Below are positions 15,875 through 23,410 of a DNA stretch of 64,000 nucleotides, piece by piece. The position numbers were made by a program, and so were the translations under genes. Numbering within the stretch: the stretch's first letter is position 1; each line of letters starts with the position of its first letter. Under the pieces are notes generated by a model. It ran no database searches. It saw nothing but the letters and a program-made list of their open reading frames with translations, and was not told where the DNA came from. Source of the DNA: Schaalia sp. ORNL0103 (GTDB lineage Bacteria; Actinomycetota; Actinomycetes; Actinomycetales; Actinomycetaceae); the NCBI RefSeq assembly GCF_019429565.1, contig NZ_JAHXSA010000004.1, forward strand, positions 62,001-126,000, given 5' to 3'.

Positions 15875-17048
15875 TCCCCACCACGGCGGGAATACGCGCC
15901 CGGTCCCACAGGTCAGCGGTAGGGGCCCACGACGCAGTGCCGCTCACAGTGACTGAGGTCGTCAGGCGGTCCGGGGTCACCCATTCGGGGTTCGTCTGGA
16001 TGATCATCGAGGGCGAGAGGGCGGCCATGAAAGACTCTGAGTTCGAGGTCGTCAGGCCATGATGCCCCGCTTTGAGCATGTCAACATGGCCAACGACAGC
16101 CGCTATCCGATCCTCGAGGTCCCCCTCGATTTCGAGGTCGGCGGCAAGGAATGCGCGATGCCCGAAGGCCGAGACAACACTCCCCCAGCCGAGCAGGTTC
16201 GCATCACGAATGGGGTGGTGCTTGTATGATTCCTCGGGGTCGAAGGGGATGATTTGAATATCCATATCACCGATCTGCACGTGCGTCCCATAGTCCCGCA
16301 CATGCTGGACGAGCGTGGCGCCATAGCTGCGCTGCGCCCATGAGGCCGCGGCGATCATGCGATCATAGACCCACTGGTTATCCCACAGCGTACGCGGGTC
16401 GGAGATCCAACTGTCGGAGTACTCCGGACTGAAGATAGCTTTCGGACGAAAACGGTAGATGATGTCGTCCGCATTATCGATATGGTCCGAATGCGGGTGG
16501 GTACCCAGATAAAAGACCAGGTTCGAGGAGGTGACCCCCTGGGAGGACATGTAGTCCATGACCCGCTGCGTATCCCCCTTCGATGCCGGGGCTATCCCCG
16601 GGCGCACAGGGTAACGAGGGTCAGAACCGTCGGGCGCCCCCAGGCCCTCACCTCCGTCGATCATGCCAAATAGGCCCTTGGATTCGAGCAGAATTGCATC
16701 CGAGCCCTGGGTTGAGATGACATGAATGCGGGTAGGTCCGGAGGTTCCTGGATAGGTGTAGGTGCGAACGTCGCCCCTTTCCCCCTCGTTCGAGGCCGCA
16801 GCCTCGCTGGCAGAGTCGCCTGCGGAGGCGTCGACACCGTCCGATACATCACTCCCCTGCGCAACATCAGAGACTACATCCCCAGTTCCCACACTTGACA
16901 CATCACCACTGAAAGAGCCCGCGTCGTCACTGATTTCCTGACCGGTGACAGGAGCCGCAGCAGTGGCGGGAGCGAGGGACGCGACGAGAATTCCTGACAG
17001 CACTGTGAGTCCGAGTCGCTGCCACAGTTGTCCGTGACGAAGGTTCAT
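15867..17048 (-). pseudogene. N-terminal half of an IS-split secreted protein: metallo-beta-lactamase-fold hydrolase
   Basis: This is the 5' part of a gene restored in frame by removing the IS (658 residues in total with the fragment at 13615-14409). From ATG 17048 it shows a signal peptide (LGLTVLSGILVASLAPATAAA), an acidic Ser/Asp/Gly-rich linker, and a ComEC-like metallo-beta-lactamase domain. The metal-binding motif is THPHSDHID, and KAGHHGLTTSNSESF is also present. The protein would have been exported and held at the wall by its C-terminal repeats. The present frame runs on into the IS and stops at 15813 after about 20 foreign residues, so a soluble, unanchored enzyme might still be secreted. 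The natural substrate is unknown. Confidence 0.85.
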
Positions 17049-17123
17049 GAGCACGCCTTGAGTGGGATAGGTCACTAGGTACTAACTAACTAAACCTACA
17101 CCCTCAGGCACATTACTGACAAA

Positions 17124-17741
17124 TCAGTTGCTCAGAAAACTCTCCCACCAGGCAATATCCTCGGGAGTGTCGATATCCCGGCACACGTCGGCGCTTACGT
17201 TCACCCGCTCAACCTCGAGGGCGCGCAACACCCGGCGCACACCCACTCCGCGAACCGACCCGAGGGAGGCCTCGGCCTCGTCAAGGTTGCGGCGCAGCGC
17301 ACCCGCGCGGTAGACGCCCATCAGGTACTGATCGAAAGGCTCCGGATCGCCGCCGCGCACGATACGCCCATCACGACTCTCACCCAACGCGGGTTCGAGG
17401 AGGGCGGGCAGGAAAGCAGCCACGCCGGGAGCGTCAACAGAAACAACCACGACGAGGACATCGTCGCCGACGCTCAGCGCGCGCAAGCCCGCGTCGATAC
17501 CGGCCAGCGGGCCGCCGCTCGGCGGATCCTCAAGGGTACGCAGAACACCGTCGGGAACGCACACACTGGGCGGCACAACAGCCACGCACCCTGCGCCGCA
17601 CGCCTCCATCAAGACCCCGCACACGCGGTCGATCAAGCGCACGCCACCCAGAATCAGATCCGGCTTAGAGACGCCACCCAAGCGCTCTCCCCCGCCGCCG
17701 CCGACGACGATCGCGGCAACGTCAGCGCGCGGAGCAGACAC
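17124..17741 (-). CDS. mobA: Molybdenum cofactor guanylyltransferase MobA
   Basis: The 205-residue nucleotidyltransferase would transfer GMP to Mo-molybdopterin, giving the bis-MGD form needed by NarG. The N-terminal loop reads VGGGGGERLGGVSKPDL (family GGxSxRMGxDK, with Lys kept). LEDPPSGGPLAGIDAG and VVVSVDAPGV fit the sugar-nucleotide transferase fold. GTG 17741 is chosen, with GAGG a few bases upstream; TTG 17756, overlapping the upstream gene, is an alternative. It is the last gene of the HTH-MoaD, MoaE, ThiF-like, MobA run. Confidence 0.85.
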   Translation of the reverse strand: MSAPRADVAAIVVGGGGGERLGGVSKPDLILGGVRLIDRVCGVLMEACGAGCVAVVPPSVCVPDGVLRTLEDPPSGGPLAGIDAGLRALSVGDDVLVVVVSVDAPGVAAFLPALLEPALGESRDGRIVRGGDPEPFDQYLMGVYRAGALRRNLDEAEASLGSVRGVGVRRVLRALEVERVNVSADVCRDIDTPEDIAWWESFLSN

Positions 17742-17746
17742 GGGCC

Positions 17747-18571
17747 TCAGCCCCAAGGCGCGAAGGTCAGCACGTCGGCGCGCTGCGTCGCCGCATCCGT
17801 CATGAGGACGCGCCCAATCAGCGGCTCACCAAAGCCCACCAGCAGCTTGATCGCCTCCGTCGCCATCGCGGTGCCCGCCTGACCGACCACGGGACCGAGC
17901 ACGCCAACCTTCGGCGAGGCCGGCGTCGTCCCGGGGGCAGGCTTGACCGGGTGCAGGCTCCGCAGCGTCAACGACGGCACGGGGGCCGGCGCCGCAGACC
18001 AGAAGACGCTCACCTGGAAAGCCATCGACACGACCGTGCCCCACACGAGCGGCACGCCGGAATCCGCGCAGTAGTCCGCGACCAGGTACTTCGCATCAAA
18101 GTTATCCGTGCACTCCACGATGAGGTCCCACTCGCGACCGTGCTCATCCAGCCACTCGCGGGTCACATGCCCATAGCGCTCAAAACGCACCGAGGAGTTC
18201 AGGCCGCTGAGATGACGCACAGCGGAATCCGGCTTTGGATCCCCCACATCACCCTCGCCATGGAGAAGCTGACGCTGCAGGTTCGACACCTCAACCACAT
18301 CAGAATCGCAGATACCGATCGTGCCAATGCCCGCCGCCGTCAGGTACAGGAGAACGGGAGAGCCGAGGCCGCCCGCACCCACCACGAGCACGCGCGCGGC
18401 TGCCAGGCGCGCCTGACCGGCCTCGCCAATACCGGACACCAGCCAATTGCGACGGAAACGCTCCAGCGCAGGGGCCCCGGCCTCGTACGGGACGGGCTGA
18501 TTGATCAGCGGAAGCGCGACGGTGCGCCCCGAAACGGCCGCATCGCGGGAAAAAGGATCGCTGATCGTCAT
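17747..18571 (-). CDS. moeB: MoeB/ThiF-like sulfur-carrier adenylyltransferase
   Basis: The 274-residue E1-like enzyme would adenylate the C-terminal Gly of MoaD. The nucleotide loop is GAGGLGSP (65-72). DSDVVEVSNLQRQLLHGEGDVGDPK carries the ATP-contacting Arg/Gln/Lys set, and ECTDNFDAKYL holds the catalytic-region Asp. The C-terminal VGVLGPVVGQAGTAMATEAIKLL is typical of the family. The two CxxC zinc pairs of E. coli MoeB are absent, and there is no rhodanese domain. It starts one base after the moaE stop, so the genes are tightly coupled. Thiamin or cysteine sulfur carriers cannot be excluded as partners, but the neighbours favour MoaD. Confidence 0.85.
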   Translation of the reverse strand: MTISDPFSRDAAVSGRTVALPLINQPVPYEAGAPALERFRRNWLVSGIGEAGQARLAAARVLVVGAGGLGSPVLLYLTAAGIGTIGICDSDVVEVSNLQRQLLHGEGDVGDPKPDSAVRHLSGLNSSVRFERYGHVTREWLDEHGREWDLIVECTDNFDAKYLVADYCADSGVPLVWGTVVSMAFQVSVFWSAAPAPVPSLTLRSLHPVKPAPGTTPASPKVGVLGPVVGQAGTAMATEAIKLLVGFGEPLIGRVLMTDAATQRADVLTFAPWG

Positions 18572-18572
18572 C

Positions 18573-18992
18573 TCACAGACCCGACCAGTTGTGAGAGCCG
18601 TCGGTCAGTTCCTGCTTCTTCCAGATCGGGAGCTTCGCCTTCACATCCTCGACAATGGCCTCGACCGCGCGGAATGCCTGCGCGCGATGCTCTGCAGCGA
18701 CGGCGACGACCATCGCGTCCTCACCAATCTCCAGATGCCCCACGCGGTGCCACGCGACAATGCAATGCACACCGGGACGATCCCTGAATTCCACGACGAT
18801 GTCCCGCAAAATCTGCTGCGACGAGGGGTGCGACGAATACTCAATCGCGTCCACGCTCTCTCCGCCGTCATGGTTACGCACCACCCCAACGAAGGACGCA
18901 ACAGCACCGCACGTATCCCGACGTGCGCTATCAATCAGCGCGCCGGTCTCGAGCGGCTCTTCGGTGATGCCGGTTGCAATCTCAGCTGACAT
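18573..18992 (-). CDS. moaE: Molybdopterin synthase large subunit MoaE
   Basis: The 139-residue MoaE converts cPMP to molybdopterin together with thiocarboxylated MoaD. Recognisable segments are GAVASFVGVVRNHDGG, IEYSSHPSSQ, IVAWHRVGHLEIGEDAMVVAVAAEHR and the C-terminal KAKLPIWKKQE holding the active lysines. ATG 18992 is preferred to the longer frame because GGAGG lies five bases upstream. It is followed after one base by the MoeB-like gene. A promoter is predicted just upstream, so it may be transcribed separately from the MoaD fusion gene. Confidence 0.93.
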   Translation of the reverse strand: MSAEIATGITEEPLETGALIDSARRDTCGAVASFVGVVRNHDGGESVDAIEYSSHPSSQQILRDIVVEFRDRPGVHCIVAWHRVGHLEIGEDAMVVAVAAEHRAQAFRAVEAIVEDVKAKLPIWKKQELTDGSHNWSGL

Positions 18993-19051
18993 GGAATCCT
19001 CCAGGGACGGGAGTGCCTTCCCCCTCATCTTACGCGGGAGCGGCCAGGATT

Positions 19052-19079
19052 ATTTTACAACCCTGACCGCCCCACACAA
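19052..19079 (-). promoter_or_regulatory. Predicted promoter of moaE-moeB-mobA
   Basis: On the minus strand TTGTGT (19074-19079) and TAAAAT (19052-19057) are separated by 16 bp. They lie in the 101-base gap between the MoaD fusion gene and moaE. Confidence 0.5.
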
Positions 19080-19093
19080 ATGACTGAAAAATC

Positions 19094-20089
19094 TCACCCG
19101 CCGGCAAACGGAGGCAGCACGTCGACGCGCGCACCGGGCGCGAGCTCAGCGTCCAGACGAGCAGAGCGCTCGTTGACCAGATAGCTCGACACAGCGAGGA
19201 TTCGCTCCAGCTCGGGACTCTCTGAGCTGAGCTGATCAATGAGTTCACCCAGCGTCGCGGGAGTCTCAGCGGAGGGCAGTTCGCGCATGTACCCACCGGC
19301 CGCCTCAGCCGCACCACCAAAGAAGTGAAGGGTCGTCGACAGCGGCTTCGGGTTCGCCTCATCGAGCCGTCGAATATAGACGGTCAGGCGCAGCGGATCG
19401 GCCGGATCCGCCTCCAGTGACCAGGTGGCAAAGCCGGTCGCCGTCCGCTCGAAGACGCGCTCAACGATGCCGCGGCGCAGCTCGAGGGCCAAGTCATCGG
19501 GGGTGCCCGGTTCGGTGAACGGGCAGGCCGTCAGCACGACGGCCATCGGATCAGTGTCGTGCGGGACAGACGCGAAGCCCATGGCGTTCATGAACAGGCG
19601 TACCTTGCCCAGGTGCGACGCGATATTGAAAGTGTCGCGCACGGGGCGACGGTTCGGGTTGTGGCTGTGATCAGGCACCGCCATCGTCTCGAGGGCGGCG
19701 TCCGCCCAGCGAGCGCCGATCTCACGCACGGAAGCCGCCGGGTCGGCCGCGTCAACGCGCAGCCAGGCCAGCAGCGACGACGTGAGCTGGTGCAGCATCT
19801 GCGCCGCAAACGAGGGGTCCGCCGGGGTCATCGTCGAATAGCCCAGCGCGGGTCGGCCACGACCGGATGAGGGAAGCTGCTGCTTTTCCACGAGGCCAAG
19901 GGCGAACAGGCCCTCGAGGGTCTCGCGCACGCTCGAGACGTGCAAGCCAGCTTCCTGGGCCAGCTCCGCCACGGTCACGGGCGTCGCATGGTGCGAGATG
20001 CGTTCCAAGAGCGCGTGCTGTGCAGGGGTCAACGCTGCCATTGCGGCGAGCGTTTCAGCCAGAGGCCGAGCACGGGAGGTATCACTCAT
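19094..20089 (-). CDS. Winged-helix regulator fused to MoaD sulfur carrier
   Basis: One uninterrupted 331-residue frame holds two parts. Residues about 20-75 form a winged helix (LTPAQHALLERISHH, then TVAELAQEAGLHVSSVRETLE, then the wing SGRGRPALGYS). Residues about 80-235 resemble the ligand half of SufR/ArsR-like actinobacterial regulators, including ACPF. Residues about 251-331 are a MoaD/ThiS beta-grasp domain (TTLHFFGGAAEAAGG, LVNERSARLDAELAPGARVDVLPPFAGG) ending in the Gly-Gly needed for thiocarboxylation. MoaE and a MoeB-like enzyme follow, so this is the only MoaD in the window. ATG 20089 has AGAGGA seven bases upstream; 20110 is an alternative. A DNA-binding MoaD whose tail reports sulfur or cofactor status is inferred. 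Confidence 0.85.
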   Translation of the reverse strand: MSDTSRARPLAETLAAMAALTPAQHALLERISHHATPVTVAELAQEAGLHVSSVRETLEGLFALGLVEKQQLPSSGRGRPALGYSTMTPADPSFAAQMLHQLTSSLLAWLRVDAADPAASVREIGARWADAALETMAVPDHSHNPNRRPVRDTFNIASHLGKVRLFMNAMGFASVPHDTDPMAVVLTACPFTEPGTPDDLALELRRGIVERVFERTATGFATWSLEADPADPLRLTVYIRRLDEANPKPLSTTLHFFGGAAEAAGGYMRELPSAETPATLGELIDQLSSESPELERILAVSSYLVNERSARLDAELAPGARVDVLPPFAGG

Positions 20090-20158
20090 GACGTATCCTC
20101 TCTCCCTCATAATCAGTGAAAATACCCTTCATAGGCATCTCCATACGGCATTAAAGCT

Positions 20159-20184
20159 GTTACTTTACTAACAAAGCGCGCTTT
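20159..20184 (-). promoter_or_regulatory. Candidate operator upstream of the HTH-MoaD gene
   Basis: Two adjoining dyads lie about 70-95 bp before the ATG: GTTACTTTACTAAC (GTTA/TAAC arms, 20159-20172) and the perfect 12-bp palindrome AAAGCGCGCTTT (20173-20184). Their place between the fusion gene and the end of the nar operon makes autoregulation by the fused winged helix plausible. Confidence 0.4.
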
Positions 20185-20283
20185 ATTCTACCCATCACAG
20201 ACAGCCACCCGCACGGCCAATACCAGCAGTCGGTCGCATTACGCGGGGTCTATCGCTCTATTCATACAGGTGAGAACGCGGGG

Positions 20284-20325
20284 ACCACGATAAAGACGCG
20301 GGGGCGAGCCTGCGCTCGCCCCCGC
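20284..20325 (-). terminator. Terminator of the nar operon
   Basis: An 11-bp GC stem (20298-20308 with 20315-20325) is followed on the minus strand by GTCTTTATCG. It lies about 70 bp past the narI stop. Confidence 0.65.
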
Positions 20326-20391
20326 CCTTGCCGATCACCACGCCACGGCCTCGCCCCAAAGGCGAGGGACCGCGGCGGGCACGGCCATCGA

Positions 20392-21168
20392 TCAGTCCGA
20401 CATACCGCCGCGCGTGATCTCGTGCGTGCGGCGCTCGTCGCGCGACCGGTAAATCACCGGGGGGCGCGCCACGTAGCCGACCGGCGCGCTCACCGCGTGC
20501 ACGAGGCGGGTGAACGGCCAGATGCAGAACAGCAGCAGACCAGCGATGATGTGCAGCTTGAAGCTCAGCGGCACGTCGACCATCAGGTGAGCCTGCGGCT
20601 GCAGCGTGAAGATCGAGCGGAACCACACGGAGATCGTCTCGCGGTAGTCGTAGCCCTCGTGACCGCCGAGCACCTGGTTGAGCAGGGTCGCAGCCCCGCC
20701 CAGGAGCACCGGGATCGCCAGCATCACGTAGGTGACGATGTCCATGCGGGTCGTCGCCACGCGCACCGACTTGACCACCGCTCGACGGTAGATCAGCAGC
20801 GCGAGGCCAACGATCGTCATGATTCCGGCGATCGTACCGGGGATCGTCGCCATCAGGTGGTAGACGTGCTGAGGCACGCCGGCCGCCTCGGTCCACGTCT
20901 TCGGGATCACGAGGCCGAGGATATGACCCATGAACACGAAGAGGACGCCGAAGTGGAACAGCGGCGAGGCCCAACGCAGGATGGTCGGCTCATTCCACTG
21001 CGAGGAACGAGACGTCCACCCGTACTGGTCGGTCTTGTAGCGCCACGCGAGACCCACGATGAGGATCGCGAAGGACACGTAGGGCAGGACCACCCACAGG
21101 GCAATGTCCAGGAAGGACAGCGACTGCGTCGCAGGTGCTGACGCGGCATGCAAAAGTGCGGATTCCAT
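20392..21168 (-). CDS. narI: Respiratory nitrate reductase gamma subunit NarI
   Basis: This 258-residue membrane cytochrome b takes electrons from (mena)quinol and passes them to NarH. About five membrane spans are visible. Histidines suited to bind the two hemes lie in SPLFHFGVLFVFMGH and in FKLHIIAGLLLF...TRLVH. It is slightly longer than E. coli NarI, with a hydrophilic C-terminal tail rich in Arg. It begins five bases after the narJ stop and closes the narGHJI operon. Confidence 0.93.
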   Translation of the reverse strand: MESALLHAASAPATQSLSFLDIALWVVLPYVSFAILIVGLAWRYKTDQYGWTSRSSQWNEPTILRWASPLFHFGVLFVFMGHILGLVIPKTWTEAAGVPQHVYHLMATIPGTIAGIMTIVGLALLIYRRAVVKSVRVATTRMDIVTYVMLAIPVLLGGAATLLNQVLGGHEGYDYRETISVWFRSIFTLQPQAHLMVDVPLSFKLHIIAGLLLFCIWPFTRLVHAVSAPVGYVARPPVIYRSRDERRTHEITRGGMSD

Positions 21169-21173
21169 GAACG

Positions 21174-21863
21174 TTACCGTCCCATCGTTGAATCGGAAGT
21201 CGGGAAGGGCGTCGCAGACAGATCGCCCACGCCCACCAGCTCGGTGGGCGGCCCCTGGCTAATGAGCTTACGGAAGCCCTCAATGGTCTTTTCGTCCGGC
21301 TCGGGCAGCGTCGCGACCAGCGCGTCCAGCAGCGGCGCGTACGGGGAGTCCGTGGCGCGCAGCGCCGTGCGGATCACCTCGATACCCTCGCGGTTGGAGC
21401 GCAGCAGGCCCTCGGCCGTGCCGGTCTCGTCGAAGGCCGCGAACTCCAGGACCACCGGCAGGTGATCGGGAAGCTCCTCGCGTTCCATCTCGAAACCGGC
21501 GCGACGTAGGATCTCCTTGAAGGCCAGGATGGCCTGGCCGCGTCCGCGGGTGTCGCCGTGCGTGTAGTACGTCAGGCCGAGCGCGCAGCGTCGGCGCTGG
21601 TCGAACGTCTCCACGTAGGTGGTCTGCATGGCGCGCAGGCCAGCGGCGCGAGCGTAGCTCACGAACGAGGCCAGGGACGCCGAGGCCGGCTCCGGCAGGT
21701 CCGCCAGAGCCTCCTCGACCGCGTCCAGCTTGGTCTCGAAGTCATCCCCCGGGTAGTCCAGGAGGACCGAGACCGCCATGCGCACGCCGCGCGCGTCCTG
21801 CGGATCCATCTCCGTTTCCGGAGCGGCCGTAGGAATACGCGGAATGCCGACGAAAGTACTCAT
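21174..21863 (-). CDS. narJ: Nitrate reductase maturation chaperone NarJ
   Basis: This 229-residue cytoplasmic protein of the NarJ/TorD family binds apo-NarGH while the molybdenum and iron-sulfur cofactors are inserted. Family-like stretches are LLDYPGDDFETKLDAVEEAL, YVETFDQRRRCALGLTYYTHGDTRGRGQAIL and ELPDHLPVVLEFAA. The start ATG overlaps the narH stop (ATGA), showing translational coupling. Confidence 0.92.
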   Translation of the reverse strand: MSTFVGIPRIPTAAPETEMDPQDARGVRMAVSVLLDYPGDDFETKLDAVEEALADLPEPASASLASFVSYARAAGLRAMQTTYVETFDQRRRCALGLTYYTHGDTRGRGQAILAFKEILRRAGFEMEREELPDHLPVVLEFAAFDETGTAEGLLRSNREGIEVIRTALRATDSPYAPLLDALVATLPEPDEKTIEGFRKLISQGPPTELVGVGDLSATPFPTSDSTMGR

Positions 21864-23410
21864 CGAACGACCTCAAGAGGGAGCATCTGGCGTCCCTCCG
21901 GCGACGAGCCACCCATCGGGCGGTTCGACGTGGCGGGGGCCAGGCCGTGGAAGGCCTCGACGTCGTAGGACACCGGGCAGCCCTCGAGCTCCTTGATGCC
22001 GCGCGGCATCTCGGGGTGGGCGGTCGGGATGACGAAGCGGTCGTCGTACTTGGCGATCGACAGCAGTCGGTACATCTCCTTGACCTTCTCCGGGGTCATG
22101 CCCACGGAGGCCGGGATCTCCTCGTTCGTCGGGTTGTCGACGAAGACGTCGCGCATGTAGGAGCGCATCGCGGCGAGGCGACGCAGCGCCAGCTCCACGG
22201 GAGCCGTGTCTCCGGCCGTGAACAGGCCGGCCAGGTACTCCAGCGGGATACGCATCTGCGAGATGGCGGACAGCAGGACCTTGTGGTCCTCGCCGTCGCT
22301 GCCGGACGCGGTCACCTGGTCGACGACCGGGGACAGCGGCGGCACGTACCAGACCATCGGCAGGGTACGGAACTCGGGGTGCAGCGGCAGGGCGACCTCG
22401 TACTCGGTGATGAGCTTCCAGATCGGGGACTGCTGGGCGGCCGTGATCCACGAGTGGGGAACGCCGTTGGCCTGAGCCTGGGCGACCACCTGCGGGTCGT
22501 TCGGGTCGAGGAGGATCTCGCGCTGGGCGCGGTACAGGTCGCGCTCGTCCTCCTGGGAGGCGGCCCAGGTGACGCGGTCCGCGTCGTAGAGCAGCACGCC
22601 CATGTAGCGCAGGCGACCCACGCAGGTCTCCGAGCAGATGGTCGGCTGGCCGACCTCGAGGCGCGGGTAGCACAGCGTGCACTTCTCGGCCTTGCCCGTG
22701 TTGTGGTTGAAGTAGACCTTCTTGTAGGGGCAGGCGGACACGCACATGCGCCAGCCGCGGCACTGATCCTGGTCGACCAGGACGATGCCATCCTCGGAGC
22801 GCTTGTACATCGCGCCCGAGGGGCACGCCGACACACAGGTCGGGTTCAGGCAGTGCTCGCAGATGCGAGGCAGGTAGAACATGTACGCGTCTTCGATGGT
22901 CTTGGCGACCTGGAGGTTCATCTGGTGCAGGACGGGGTCCTGATCCAGGGTCTCCATGGAGCCACCGAGGTCATCGTCCCAGTTCGGGCCCCACTCGGGC
23001 TTGTCGATGTGCTCGCCCGTGATCTTGGACTTCGCGCGGGCCGTCGGGATCGCGCGGGAGTTCGCGGGCGCCTGGAGCAGCTTGTCGTACTCGTACGTCC
23101 ACGGCTCGTAGTAGTCCTTCATGGTCGGCTGCGTCGGGTTCGCGAAGATCTTCGCGAGCGAGGCGACGCGTCCGCCCTGACGGGGAACGAGGCGGCCCGT
23201 GGCGGTGCGCTTCCAGCCACCCTTCCACTTCTTCTGGTCCTCCCAGCCGCGGGGGTAGCCCACGCCGGGACGGGTTTCGACGTTGTTGAACCAGATGTAC
23301 TCGGTGCCCTCGCGGTTCGTCCACACCTGCTTACAGGTGACCGAACAGGTGTGGCAGCCAATGCACTTGTCGAGGTTCATCACCATCGCGATCTGAGCCA
23401 TGACCTTCAT
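21860..23410 (-). CDS. narH: Respiratory nitrate reductase beta subunit NarH
   Basis: The 516-residue electron-transfer subunit carries four cysteine clusters: CIGCHTCSVTCKQVW near the N-terminus, CEHCLNPTCVSACPSG, CRGWRMCVSACPYKK and CTLCYPRLEVGQPTICSETC. The Trp in place of a Cys in CRGWRMC is the known feature that makes one cluster [3Fe-4S]. It links NarI hemes to NarG. The length equals that of the E. coli protein. The ATG overlaps the narG stop. Confidence 0.96.
   Translation of the reverse strand: MKVMAQIAMVMNLDKCIGCHTCSVTCKQVWTNREGTEYIWFNNVETRPGVGYPRGWEDQKKWKGGWKRTATGRLVPRQGGRVASLAKIFANPTQPTMKDYYEPWTYEYDKLLQAPANSRAIPTARAKSKITGEHIDKPEWGPNWDDDLGGSMETLDQDPVLHQMNLQVAKTIEDAYMFYLPRICEHCLNPTCVSACPSGAMYKRSEDGIVLVDQDQCRGWRMCVSACPYKKVYFNHNTGKAEKCTLCYPRLEVGQPTICSETCVGRLRYMGVLLYDADRVTWAASQEDERDLYRAQREILLDPNDPQVVAQAQANGVPHSWITAAQQSPIWKLITEYEVALPLHPEFRTLPMVWYVPPLSPVVDQVTASGSDGEDHKVLLSAISQMRIPLEYLAGLFTAGDTAPVELALRRLAAMRSYMRDVFVDNPTNEEIPASVGMTPEKVKEMYRLLSIAKYDDRFVIPTAHPEMPRGIKELEGCPVSYDVEAFHGLAPATSNRPMGGSSPEGRQMLPLEVVR

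Noticed and set aside
19094-20089. HTH-MoaD fusion as a sequencing-error artefact
   Set aside because: Both parts are in one frame with no low-quality signature, and the linker region is itself a regulator-like domain. Read data would be needed to be certain.
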